Positions 8,501 to 15,160 of a DNA stretch of 23,953 bases are shown here, piece by piece; position 1 is the first letter of the stretch, and each line of letters starts with the position of its first letter. The DNA is from SpSt-28 sp044343155. Its GTDB lineage: Archaea > Aenigmatarchaeota > Aenigmatarchaeia > CG10238-14 > SpSt-28. Under the pieces are notes generated by a model that saw nothing but the letters and a program-made list of their open reading frames with translations, was not told the DNA's origin and searched no databases. Both the position numbers and the translations under genes were made by a program. The DNA is taken from assembly GCA_044343155.1 (NCBI GenBank), contig JAVZSS010000009.1:1-23953 (forward strand), in the 5' to 3' direction.

Positions 8501-11410
8501 GAAGTTGTTAATAAAATACCTCCTTCTCAAGAAAGCTATTTCGGTAATTTAACTGTTTTATCAACAGGTAATGATAGATTAAGAAATATTTCTTTTTCTT
8601 GTATAGGAGAATATTGCAATGATTTTGTTTTAAAGTTCATTCCAAACAACTTTGATTTGGATTCTGGAAAAAATCAATCAGTTTCAATTAATATAACTGT
8701 ACCATTTAACTATTTGGCAGGTTCTTATAATTTGACAATAAATGTTTCATCTTCCAATTCGTTAAATTATTCTATAGTATATTTAATAGTAAACATTTCA
8801 GAAAACAGAACATGGGATTTAAATCCAGTTGAATGTAGAAAATCTGAATATCCAAAAGAGGGCATAGCTTGTATAATAGAAGTAAATAATTTGGGTAACG
8901 CACCAATTAATTTTTATGTTTCTCCATTAGAAGGAAATTATACAAAAATAGAAAACTCTTCTTTTGTTGTAAATCCAAACTCTTCTTTTGATTTGTATGT
9001 CTCATATAATGTTAGTGAAATTCCTGAAGGAATATATGTTTCAGATTTTACTGTTTTTGCAGTTGAAGATAATGCAACTCCAAGAAATAAATCTTTTAGA
9101 GTTATACTTTTACCATTTACTCCACCACAAATTTTGGTTTATTTTGATAATGATGAAATAGAGCAAAATAGTAGTATTAAAATTTATGCAAATGTAACAG
9201 ATAGATCTACAGCAGGAATAAAACAAGTATTATTAAATGTTACTCAACCAAATGGGATTTCACATCAAACTGAAATGAACTTTTCCTATAGTGAAGACAA
9301 TATATATGTCTATTACGCTAATTATCCTTTTAAAGATGGTGGGGATACACTTCAAGTAGGATATTATAATGCAACTGTTTACGCAGAAGATAATATAGGA
9401 AATTATGAATTTAACTATAGCTTATTTAAAGTCAGAAGAAGTTTTATGATTTTTGCATCTACTCTATCTTCAGTTTATTATCAAGGAGATGTTGCATCAA
9501 TTTACTTTTCTGCTAAGGATTTTGAAGGTAAAGGTTTAAGTGGTGTAGAAGTTTTAATTAGAGTATTTGATCCAGAAGATAGAATGATTTATAGTTCAAG
9601 CTTTATTACAAACGAAGAAGGTTTATTAACACCTTTGCCTACATTTCAGATAGCTTCGGATGCTATTGTTGGAAATTATACTTTATCGATTGTAGCTAAA
9701 TATACTGATTCAAATGTTACTACGCTTAAACTTTATAATTCTACATTTTCAGTAATAAAAAGAGCTATAACAGTAACTGGTCTTTTTGCTGATATATCTA
9801 CCGCAGTTGTTTGGTATCCAAACAACATAATGAAGTTTGGAATTTTAATTTATGATGGAGAAGGAAAGCCTGTTGATCCGGAATACATCAATCTAACAGT
9901 TTATGATCCAGCTGGCAATGTTTATTTGAGTGTTGATTTAAATAGTATGAACAAAGAATCTACAGGCTTTTATTCTTATAAATATGCAATGCCGCCAACA
10001 ACGCCAAGTGGAATGTTTTTAGCTGTTGTTAATGCTAGTAAAGGAGAATTTCAAACCATGAAACTAGCAAGTTTTAGAGTTGCTCATGGAGGACCATATG
10101 ACGTTAAAGTAATTCCATTAGAATATGAAGTTGCTCAAGGGGATGAGCTAGATTTCAATATATTGATAATTAATATGGGAGAAGTTTCTCAAGATGTATT
10201 CATTGAATATTGGATTTCTTCTCCTGATGGAAGAAGATATTTCTCTTCTTCAGAAGCAGTATATACTCCTGCTCTTTCTAACAAAACATTTTTAAGATCT
10301 GCCTATATATTTCTAGACCAGCCTTTAGGTTTGTACTACATCAATGTTAAAGTTACTTATGATTATGTTCAACCACCAATTATTGCTAATGCAACATTTT
10401 TGGTTGTTGCAAGAAATGTTACTCAAGTTACTAGACCTATAGTAGAAGTTCCAATACCAACCGGACAAATTGTAGTACCAACCCCACTACCAATACCAAC
10501 AGCAAACTTGACTTCAGCAATATTAATTGAGAGATATCCAAGAAATATTTCAGTTGCTAGAAATTCAATTAAAGCAGAAACAATTGTAGTTAGAAATATT
10601 GGAAGTTTAGATTTATTTAATGTTACATTAATTTTAGTTGGTCTTCCAGTTGCTTGGTTTAATATAACCCCATCAAACTACTATAAATTAGAGCCTAACC
10701 AAACAGCGGTTTTTGTAATAACATTTAATATTCCAAATAATGCAAATCTTGGAATATTTCCAGCTACGTTAATCGCTTCTTCTAATTTAATAGCGGATTC
10801 AAAAGATATTTCAATAACGATTTTTAGATCTATTGAAGATCTTCTATTAGAAGAAATTTCAAAATTAGAAGAGGAATATGCAGATTTGGTTATAAAAACA
10901 AGAATCGCAGAAAAAGAAGGTAAAGATGTTTCTGTTGTAAAGTCATTATTAGAAAAGGTTGAGAATGAGTTAAAAAGTGGTAGAATTAATTTAAAGGAAA
11001 AAAGATATGAGGATGCGATAAAGAATGTGGAAAATGCTAAAATTATGATTGAAAGAATAAAGGATTTGCTTTCTAAGCTAGAGGTGGTTTCTAAGGCATT
11101 TGTAGTACCATTTTGGTTAATAGTTTCTTCAATTGGAATTATCTTTGCTATTTTAACTTTAACTTATATTAAAGTTAAAAAGAAAGAAAAAGTAAGATTA
11201 CCGGTTATAATTTCTGTTTCTAGGCTAGTTGAGTTTGCAAGAAAGAAAGAATCTAGAGAAACTCTTTTGAAAGAAAGAGAGGAAGTAATTAGGGCATTAA
11301 AAGCACTAGAAAGAAGTAGAGAGAATAAAATAATTAGTGAAGAGGCATATAGAGCAATGAAGAAAAGTTTAGAAGAAAAACTAGCTAGGATTGAGAAAAA
11401 AATAAAATAA
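5585..11410 (+). CDS. Giant membrane-anchored surface protein: DUF2341-like domain, Ig-like array, cytoplasmic SHOCT-like tail
   Basis: I start this 1941-residue protein at the ATG; a TTG five codons upstream would invade the promoter. A hydrophobic N-terminal helix (about 4-22) is a signal or anchor. A DUF2341-like domain follows (about 35-145; TTWHYRFRIEV and FYVYYDI). Later parts include an Asp-rich segment near 470 (DDGTHGDEIPND), a duplicated two-domain unit (about 628-847 and 848-1075) with matching Cys pairs (NCISPNCNEF and SCIGEYCNDF), macroglobulin MG2-like domains (about 1285-1500), a Pro/Thr linker near 1618-1640, a NEW3-like domain, and a helical hairpin. One membrane helix lies at about 1839-1862. 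The cytoplasmic tail ends in a helical module (1894-1940) matching the two modules in the coiled-coil protein. N-X-S/T sequons are abundant. I infer a surface stalk or adhesin connected to the cytoplasmic machine encoded at 1-4256. Confidence 0.85.
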   Translation: MEKTIIILASLLVVLILIFYIKPFITGLFIGFGQPTNATWFNTTWHYRFRIEVTPSFQVNDWPIEIKINFSDLIPYGTFDENSIRVFEYDENGNILYEVPSQFDKDDGYSESNALGELIFVLNGTTLENQKRIFYVYYDIVENGVKERKEYEIPFYYFVDSDKKQVNVNTSDLAFYIDTSRQNYSGIYAVVRKSDEIYIVNVDESQKPIEYTELYNGTDILTFDLRNNVSLIVGPVRLTLIQKGYEVESSSFQKTNELFLVKKYHFYNTHYIDGSYVRIQQLFYNLADYTIARSSTPAGAIAIDLNRSFEIDPNYIDCNEENPYSYCLAGTYAYGYAGGIINLNSTSNFYAKNETETLGRIGLHLNHTNIFSNSMIYSDSVIYFGAYGERGASEVFHTIRNSYISPIIINISNPEKIFVNVSTSTNATVFNRNEALLIKVNITEDPYRLAKYINATFDLGTLDKDDDITIVLYDDGTHGDEIPNDKVYTSIFIIPIDGNIGTWKVNISIYDKDYIYLDSSEYYFLVTDILNVNVSILNKILMEGRVNYAILTVSNFRNDSFVEGASIICSYGEYITTNYTDFNNGTYLVNFTNPPYGDYILTCNVSKDGNFGQGEDSFFSQAAKTQVEINTIPNYIELRNVSYYNNETFSFYVNASNIGKGIAYLANISFEIPENWEYPTESGECGDISIDSFCYKYFSITTDENILGVFNINVTITWRNPDDTISYNRTTITVNILPNPILRVEEKQIIGIVKDGLNISLGNITILSEGNYNLTNITFNCISPNCNEFSVSFNPQKIEILRPGEVFNPEIILFTPLGYQPGIHNITINVSSEETFDIFTITAIVEPKTNVSIELNPKFFVTQKISLYEGDSFSFSAMVTNIQNSSARNVILNIDFPANWSSNTSIEYCGNLRSGENCTKSFNINIPESTSPGIYQIRVYVNWTNLDNFISSNLSIFTVTVLSNPLINTLEKEVVNKIPPSQESYFGNLTVLSTGNDRLRNISFSCIGEYCNDFVLKFIPNNFDLDSGKNQSVSINITVPFNYLAGSYNLTINVSSSNSLNYSIVYLIVNISENRTWDLNPVECRKSEYPKEGIACIIEVNNLGNAPINFYVSPLEGNYTKIENSSFVVNPNSSFDLYVSYNVSEIPEGIYVSDFTVFAVEDNATPRNKSFRVILLPFTPPQILVYFDNDEIEQNSSIKIYANVTDRSTAGIKQVLLNVTQPNGISHQTEMNFSYSEDNIYVYYANYPFKDGGDTLQVGYYNATVYAEDNIGNYEFNYSLFKVRRSFMIFASTLSSVYYQGDVASIYFSAKDFEGKGLSGVEVLIRVFDPEDRMIYSSSFITNEEGLLTPLPTFQIASDAIVGNYTLSIVAKYTDSNVTTLKLYNSTFSVIKRAITVTGLFADISTAVVWYPNNIMKFGILIYDGEGKPVDPEYINLTVYDPAGNVYLSVDLNSMNKESTGFYSYKYAMPPTTPSGMFLAVVNASKGEFQTMKLASFRVAHGGPYDVKVIPLEYEVAQGDELDFNILIINMGEVSQDVFIEYWISSPDGRRYFSSSEAVYTPALSNKTFLRSAYIFLDQPLGLYYINVKVTYDYVQPPIIANATFLVVARNVTQVTRPIVEVPIPTGQIVVPTPLPIPTANLTSAILIERYPRNISVARNSIKAETIVVRNIGSLDLFNVTLILVGLPVAWFNITPSNYYKLEPNQTAVFVITFNIPNNANLGIFPATLIASSNLIADSKDISITIFRSIEDLLLEEISKLEEEYADLVIKTRIAEKEGKDVSVVKSLLEKVENELKSGRINLKEKRYEDAIKNVENAKIMIERIKDLLSKLEVVSKAFVVPFWLIVSSIGIIFAILTLTYIKVKKKEKVRLPVIISVSRLVEFARKKESRETLLKEREEVIRALKALERSRENKIISEEAYRAMKKSLEEKLARIEKKIK

Positions 11411-11414
11411 AAAA

Positions 11415-12293
11415 CTAGCTGGATATGCCAACAAAAGTTATTGTTCCAGTCTTTAGTATACCTGCTGGAATTCCTTTTGGTACATATGCATTTACTACTT
11501 CTAGTCTTAGTATATCTCCTGGTGCTAATGTTCTAGTTGTAAGATATTGTGAATTTGTGCATGTTGAAAAGCCATCTCTTTTGTCATACTTATAAATATA
11601 TATCTTAGAACAATCTGTAGCCACTGCAACACAAACATTTTCATTTCCAAATGCTGCTCTATTACTAACACTGAAATAGCCAAATTGGGTATCACCACCG
11701 TCTCTTGTTATTCCAGTAGTTTCTGGTCTTCTTGTTTCTGTAGTACCTATATCTACATCATCTTCTATTGCAAATTTAGCATTTGTGTCATTACATCTTC
11801 CTGTTGAAGGATCTGCTGCTACTGCCCAAACGTATTCAAAGCTAGTATTCTTATAAAAGCCCCATGCTACAGCATTTCCAACTGCACTAAAATCAGCACC
11901 ACTAATAGTGTCTGTCCAATTCCATTCAATTCTTCCTACAAATTGAGGAATATTGTCAGTTTCATTTTTAATTACAATTACTCCTGCAGCAGAATATTTT
12001 GAAGGATCTGTACTTCCATATGGTCTTTCTGTTTCATCTGTTAATGTACTTGCATAAACATATACCTGATTTATTGGTGTAGATCCAGTGTTTTTTACAT
12101 CAACATATTTTGGTTCTCCTGCACTACCAGGATTTAAATTAGCCCATTCTAAATAGTTAGGAACTACTGTTATTTCTGTAACTGGTGCTACTGTTACGTT
12201 TACTGTTACATTCGCTTCTGAAGATGCTGCTAAAGCTAGGTTGAAAAGTCCTATTGATAGTGCTAGGAATATTAAAAAGACTTTTAAAGGCAT
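11415..12293 (-). CDS. Secreted surface protein, possibly filament or surface-layer subunit
   Basis: This 292-residue protein has a clear signal peptide (cleavage probably after ALA at about 22) and no other membrane segment. The mature N-terminus is a Val/Thr-rich strand (ANVTVNVTVAPVTEITVVP), then an Ig-like fold with NPGSAGEPKYVDVKNTGS, several Cys, many Asn and Asp, and a final strand GTITFVGISS. This arrangement resembles secreted beta-sandwich filament proteins of the TasA/camelysin type that polymerise by strand donation, but I cannot confirm the family. Its codons look more selective than its neighbours', and it has both a strong TATA box and a GGTGG ribosome site, so it may be highly expressed. 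It is divergent from a winged-helix regulator gene that could control it. Its stop lies 4 bases from the end of the convergent surface-protein gene. Confidence 0.7.
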   Translation of the reverse strand: MPLKVFLIFLALSIGLFNLALAASSEANVTVNVTVAPVTEITVVPNYLEWANLNPGSAGEPKYVDVKNTGSTPINQVYVYASTLTDETERPYGSTDPSKYSAAGVIVIKNETDNIPQFVGRIEWNWTDTISGADFSAVGNAVAWGFYKNTSFEYVWAVAADPSTGRCNDTNAKFAIEDDVDIGTTETRRPETTGITRDGGDTQFGYFSVSNRAAFGNENVCVAVATDCSKIYIYKYDKRDGFSTCTNSQYLTTRTLAPGDILRLEVVNAYVPKGIPAGILKTGTITFVGISS

Positions 12294-12375
12294 ATTTCCA
12301 CCTAATAATTAATTGTTAACAGTATTTATAAGCTTTAGTGTTAAGCTTTTATATTTAACATTAATATATAATATT
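12294..12375. promoter_or_regulatory. Divergent promoter with TGTTAA repeat operator candidates
   Basis: For the minus gene, GGTGG (complement of 12298-12302) lies just before the ATG and a TATA box (complement of 12325-12332, CTTATAAA-like) lies about 32-39 bases upstream. For the plus gene, a TATA box TTTTATAT (12347-12354) lies about 22-29 bases before the ATG at 12376, without Shine-Dalgarno. TGTTAACA (12314-12321) is a perfect palindrome between the minus TATA box and its start. TGTTAA (12339-12344) and TTAACA (12355-12360) form an inverted pair around the plus TATA box. This suggests one DNA-binding protein controlling both genes, plausibly the winged-helix protein itself. Confidence 0.6.
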
Positions 12376-12633
12376 ATGAGAGGAGAAACAACAAAAGAAA
12401 AAATTCTAAACGTTATTAAAGAAAATCCAGATGGTTTGACAATTCAAGAGATAGCTAGAAAAGCAAAGGTAAGTAGAATAACTGCTAGTATTTATGTTCA
12501 TGAACTTTTAGGAGAGGGAAAAGTTCATCAAAAAAAGATAGGTGTTTATAGAATAATTTTTCCAAAAGAAAAAGCTATAGAGAGTGTAAAAGAGGAAGAA
12601 TTAATAGAAAGGTTGAAGAAAAAAATAAGCTAA
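12376..12633 (+). CDS. Small winged helix-turn-helix transcription regulator
   Basis: This 85-residue protein consists of a winged HTH: helix 1 at about 5-16, the HTH at 21-46 (LTIQEIARKAKVSRITASIYVHELL) and a wing at 48-60 (GKVHQKKIGVYR), followed by a short charged tail. I chose the ATG at 12376; a TTG 63 bases upstream would add a hydrophobic non-family extension and cross the promoter. The fold is shared with residues 5-65 of the membrane-tethered regulator encoded at 15161, with the same KIL, Ser-x-Tyr, GKV and Tyr landmarks, so they are probably paralogues. It is divergent from the secreted protein gene and likely controls that gene and itself through TGTTAA sites. Its stop overlaps the stop of the convergent PqqD-like gene. 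Confidence 0.85.
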   Translation: MRGETTKEKILNVIKENPDGLTIQEIARKAKVSRITASIYVHELLGEGKVHQKKIGVYRIIFPKEKAIESVKEEELIERLKKKIS

Positions 12634-12908
12634 AGATATTTTATAAATCCCGCTTTTTCAAATTCTTCTAGAATTGGCTTTAATCCCTTTATTACATCTT
12701 CAAAGCTCATTTGCACATCTTCAGATATAATTCGTGCTATTTCAGAAACGCTTTTCTTCCCATCACACAATTTTAAAATTTCCCAAGCCCACTTTTCAAG
12801 CTTCCAGTATCTTTCTCCATCAAATGTTGCATATAAACTTCCAATATGCTCTATAACTTTAAGATTTCCAACTTTTAAAGGTCTTTTCTTTAAAAATTCT
12901 TCCTCCAT
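12630..12908 (-). CDS. PqqD-like (RiPP recognition element) small protein, orphan
   Basis: This 92-residue protein matches the PqqD/RRE pattern: strands at about 15-37 with YATFDGERYWKL, then WEILKLCDGKKSVSEIA (42-58), the typical helix-turn-helix-like core, then a C-terminal helix ending EEFEKAGFIKYL. PqqD-like domains bind leader peptides of ribosomally made peptides and hand them to a radical-SAM or other modifying enzyme. No such enzyme or precursor peptide is visible in this window, so it may serve a distant cluster or have been reused as a peptide-binding or regulatory module. It has no Shine-Dalgarno site. Its stop overlaps that of the regulator gene, and its start is 47 bases from the divergent 302-residue protein gene. 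Confidence 0.7.
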   Translation of the reverse strand: MEEEFLKKRPLKVGNLKVIEHIGSLYATFDGERYWKLEKWAWEILKLCDGKKSVSEIARIISEDVQMSFEDVIKGLKPILEEFEKAGFIKYL

Positions 12909-12955
12909 ATTTATCTTTAGATTCTTACATTTAATACTGCTTACTCATAAATAAT
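12909..12955. promoter_or_regulatory. Divergent promoter region
   Basis: The 47 bases between divergent start codons carry a TATA-like ATTTAATA (about 12929-12936), 20-27 bases before the plus ATG at 12956. No Shine-Dalgarno site precedes either gene, so leaderless transcripts are likely. The minus-strand box is less clear (AAAGATAA-like near the start). Confidence 0.4.
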
Positions 12956-13864
12956 ATGAAAGGGAAAGTTTTCTTTTTTACTTTATTAATCTTTATTTTT
13001 TCTGTAGTTGAGGCACAAAGATATGTTGTCGGTGTTTCCCCATCTTTTATAGATTTAGGAGTTATTAAAAGGGGAGAATCTAGAATAGTAAAATTCTATA
13101 TTATTAATCCAGAAAATCAAGAGCTTTTAGTTTATCTTAAGGAAGAAAAAGGAAATCCAGATTTTTTAATTACACGATTTCCAGAATATGTGGCGAATTT
13201 TTCTGAAGAAGATGCAAGTAAATGGATTACTTACTTTTCAAACCCTGTTGTATTAAGGCCTCAAGAAACGCCACTCGAAACTCAAGTAGGAAAAGTAAGA
13301 ACATGGAGAGAAATAACTTTTATGATTAAAGTCCCTTTGGATGCAGAACCAGGCTATCATATTATATCCATAGAACCACAACCGAAAATTCCTGAGCAAA
13401 TAGGTGGTCAAATTGGAGTTGGTTTAGTTTCTGTTAGTAAAGTAAATATTCTATTTTATGTGGATGGTTTAGCTGTAAGAGATGGAGAAATTATTGAAGC
13501 TGTTGGGGAAAATGATAAAATTAAGATCTACTTTAAAAATAAAGGAACAGTAACAATTAGGGCTAGAGCTAATGGACAAATATATACTTCTGAAGGTGTA
13601 ATAAATTTTACTACTTCTTTTACTGACATTAAACCAGGAGATTTAGGAGAGCTAGTTGGTTTTATAGATAGAAATTTAAATGGAGAATTTGAAAGCAAAA
13701 TAGTAGTTAACTATTTGGGTGGGAGAAAAGAAAAGAGCACAACTTTAATTTTTATTACAAAAGAGAAATTACCTATTTTTAAAGAGTTTGATTTAAGTTT
13801 TATACTATTTTTATTGATTATAATTTTAGTAATTGGCTTATCTATTTGGTATTACAAAAAATAG
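12956..13864 (+). CDS. Secreted, C-terminally membrane-anchored Ig-like protein
   Basis: This 302-residue protein has a signal peptide (cleavage probably after VEA at about 20) and a C-terminal membrane helix (about 281-298) ending in YYKK. The first domain starts GVSPSFIDLGVIKRGES and continues with IINPENQELLVYL, resembling PapD-like or DUF916-like Ig domains; WREITFMIKVPLDAEPGYH (about 122-140) is the usual second half. The second domain begins about 170 (ILFYVDGLAVRDGEI) with RNLNGEF, an Asp-Asn loop. It opens a plus-strand series of small surface proteins. I infer an accessory or chaperone-like subunit for the surface structures encoded here; a direct chaperone role is not shown by the sequence. 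Confidence 0.75.
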   Translation: MKGKVFFFTLLIFIFSVVEAQRYVVGVSPSFIDLGVIKRGESRIVKFYIINPENQELLVYLKEEKGNPDFLITRFPEYVANFSEEDASKWITYFSNPVVLRPQETPLETQVGKVRTWREITFMIKVPLDAEPGYHIISIEPQPKIPEQIGGQIGVGLVSVSKVNILFYVDGLAVRDGEIIEAVGENDKIKIYFKNKGTVTIRARANGQIYTSEGVINFTTSFTDIKPGDLGELVGFIDRNLNGEFESKIVVNYLGGRKEKSTTLIFITKEKLPIFKEFDLSFILFLLIIILVIGLSIWYYKK

Positions 13865-13891
13865 TTTTAATCTTGTATTAGATAATAGATT

Positions 13892-14380
13892 ATGAAAAAA
13901 AAGAAGAAAGTTAACAATAAAGTTTTAATTTTTGTTACAGTTTTTTCTCTATTACTTCTTTTAATTCTTGTTATATCAAACAATTTTTCAATTTTGTATG
14001 ATAAAGAGATTGTTAAAATTGTAGGAAGAGCTTATGTATTTGATCCTAGAGAAAACATAACAATAGGTTTTTCTAACGAACCTAATGTTTTAGATTTTGG
14101 GATTATTCCAGGAAATGGTAGTTACTCTAAAAAGTATTTACAACTAGAGAACTTTTATGATAAAAAAGTTAAAGTAGATATAGAAGTTCTTGGAAACATT
14201 TCATCTAAAGTTTATGTAAAAGAAAAAACGTTTTGGCTTAATGAAAAGGAAAAAAAGATGGTTGAAATATTTTTCTTCACAAACGATACCATTTCTGGAT
14301 ATTATGAAGGAGAGTTTTTTGTTTACATAAAGAAACCGAAAATTAGTATGATTTATAAAATTGAAAATTTATTTAGGTGA
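13892..14380 (+). CDS. Signal-anchored Ig-like protein of unknown function
   Basis: This 162-residue protein has a strongly basic N-terminus (MKKKKKVNNK) and one membrane helix (about 11-29), then a single extracellular beta domain with FDPRENITIGFSNEP, VLDFGIIPGNGSYSK and YYEGEFFVYIKKP. That order (leading strand, G-I-I-P-G-x-G turn, later Tyr-rich strand) matches the Ig-like fold of the preceding 302-residue protein, so they may be related. It follows that gene by 27 bases and overlaps the next gene by 4 bases, so the group is probably one operon. No named family recognised. Confidence 0.65.
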   Translation: MKKKKKVNNKVLIFVTVFSLLLLLILVISNNFSILYDKEIVKIVGRAYVFDPRENITIGFSNEPNVLDFGIIPGNGSYSKKYLQLENFYDKKVKVDIEVLGNISSKVYVKEKTFWLNEKEKKMVEIFFFTNDTISGYYEGEFFVYIKKPKISMIYKIENLFR

Positions 14381-15075
14381 AAAGTGTGAAAAAGATATTT
14401 TTCTTTCTAATTTTATTCTTTTTATTTAATTTGGCATATTCTCTAACTGTTAAAGTTGAAGTGAAAGACTTATGTAAGCTTGAGGTAAAAAGTTTTTTTA
14501 TAGATAGAGAAAATATTCCGAAAATTAATGCAGAATTTTATAATTCTGGAAGTATTCCAATAAGATTTAGGGTATTTTTAGATTCTGGAGCTAGATATTG
14601 GCTAAAGGAAAAAAATATTAATCCTGGGGAAATTAGTAGAGCTGTTTTACCATTTTTCCCTAAGGAAATAAATAAAATAAAGCTTTTTTATTGTACAAAT
14701 TTTTCAGAGTATTATTTTAATGTATCAGATTTTAATCTAACTTTAGACAAAAGCATAAAAATAACTTCAGCTAGAAGTTATGGTGATATTTTATTTATTG
14801 AGGTTGAATCTGAAAAAGACTCTTACTTATTTATTCTACCTTCAGAATATCCAGATAGCTGGATTTTTGAGAAAAGTGAAGGAAGAGTAGCAAAAGGAAA
14901 AAGAATATTTCGAATTTTTTATAGCCCCTTAGGTAATGAGGAAATAGAAGTGGGCTTCTATTTAGTTTCATCGGATAAAACCTATAATTATCAAAAAGTT
15001 AGAATTGAAAAAATGGTAGGTATTAAGTATATTCTTTATTTTTATGATTACTTAAGATTTGTCTTTCAATTTTAA
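14377..15075 (+). CDS. Secreted two-domain protein of unknown function
   Basis: The start is GTG at 14377, overlapping the TGA of the previous gene (GTGA); a second in-frame GTG at 14386 is also possible. The 232-residue product has a signal peptide (cleavage near AYS at about 22). One Ig-like domain follows (about 25-110; NAEFYNSGSIPIRFRVFLDSG and INPGE) with Cys at 33 and near 109. A second beta domain covers about 125-215. The C-terminus is aromatic-rich (LYFYDYLRFVFQF), possibly membrane-associated or a packing strand. Translational coupling to the upstream gene implies equal production of the two. No family recognised. Confidence 0.6.
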   Translation: MKSVKKIFFFLILFFLFNLAYSLTVKVEVKDLCKLEVKSFFIDRENIPKINAEFYNSGSIPIRFRVFLDSGARYWLKEKNINPGEISRAVLPFFPKEINKIKLFYCTNFSEYYFNVSDFNLTLDKSIKITSARSYGDILFIEVESEKDSYLFILPSEYPDSWIFEKSEGRVAKGKRIFRIFYSPLGNEEIEVGFYLVSSDKTYNYQKVRIEKMVGIKYILYFYDYLRFVFQF

Positions 15076-15160
15076 ATGTTTTTCTATATTGTGGCTATAT
15101 TGATCTTTTATTGTAGCAATATTGAAATAATATATTTAAAATATAGTTACAATATAGAAA
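15076..15160. promoter_or_regulatory. Promoter with multiple CTATATTG sites upstream of the tethered regulator
   Basis: A 13-bp perfect inverted repeat has arms TTTTCTATATTGT (15080-15092) and its complement at 15149-15161, touching the ATG. A further direct copy of CTATATTG lies at 15095-15102, 11 bases (one helix turn) after the first at 15084-15091. A palindromic CAATATTG is at 15117-15124. The TATA-like TATTTAAA (15133-15140) sits 21-28 bases before the ATG, between the sites. The arrangement looks like an operator for a dimeric DNA-binding protein, most simply the winged-helix domain of the downstream gene. Confidence 0.65.

Noticed and set aside
12313..12375. TTG start for the small winged-helix protein
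   Set aside because: The extra 21 residues are hydrophobic, unlike the family, and are encoded by the promoter with its TATA box and TGTTAA repeats.
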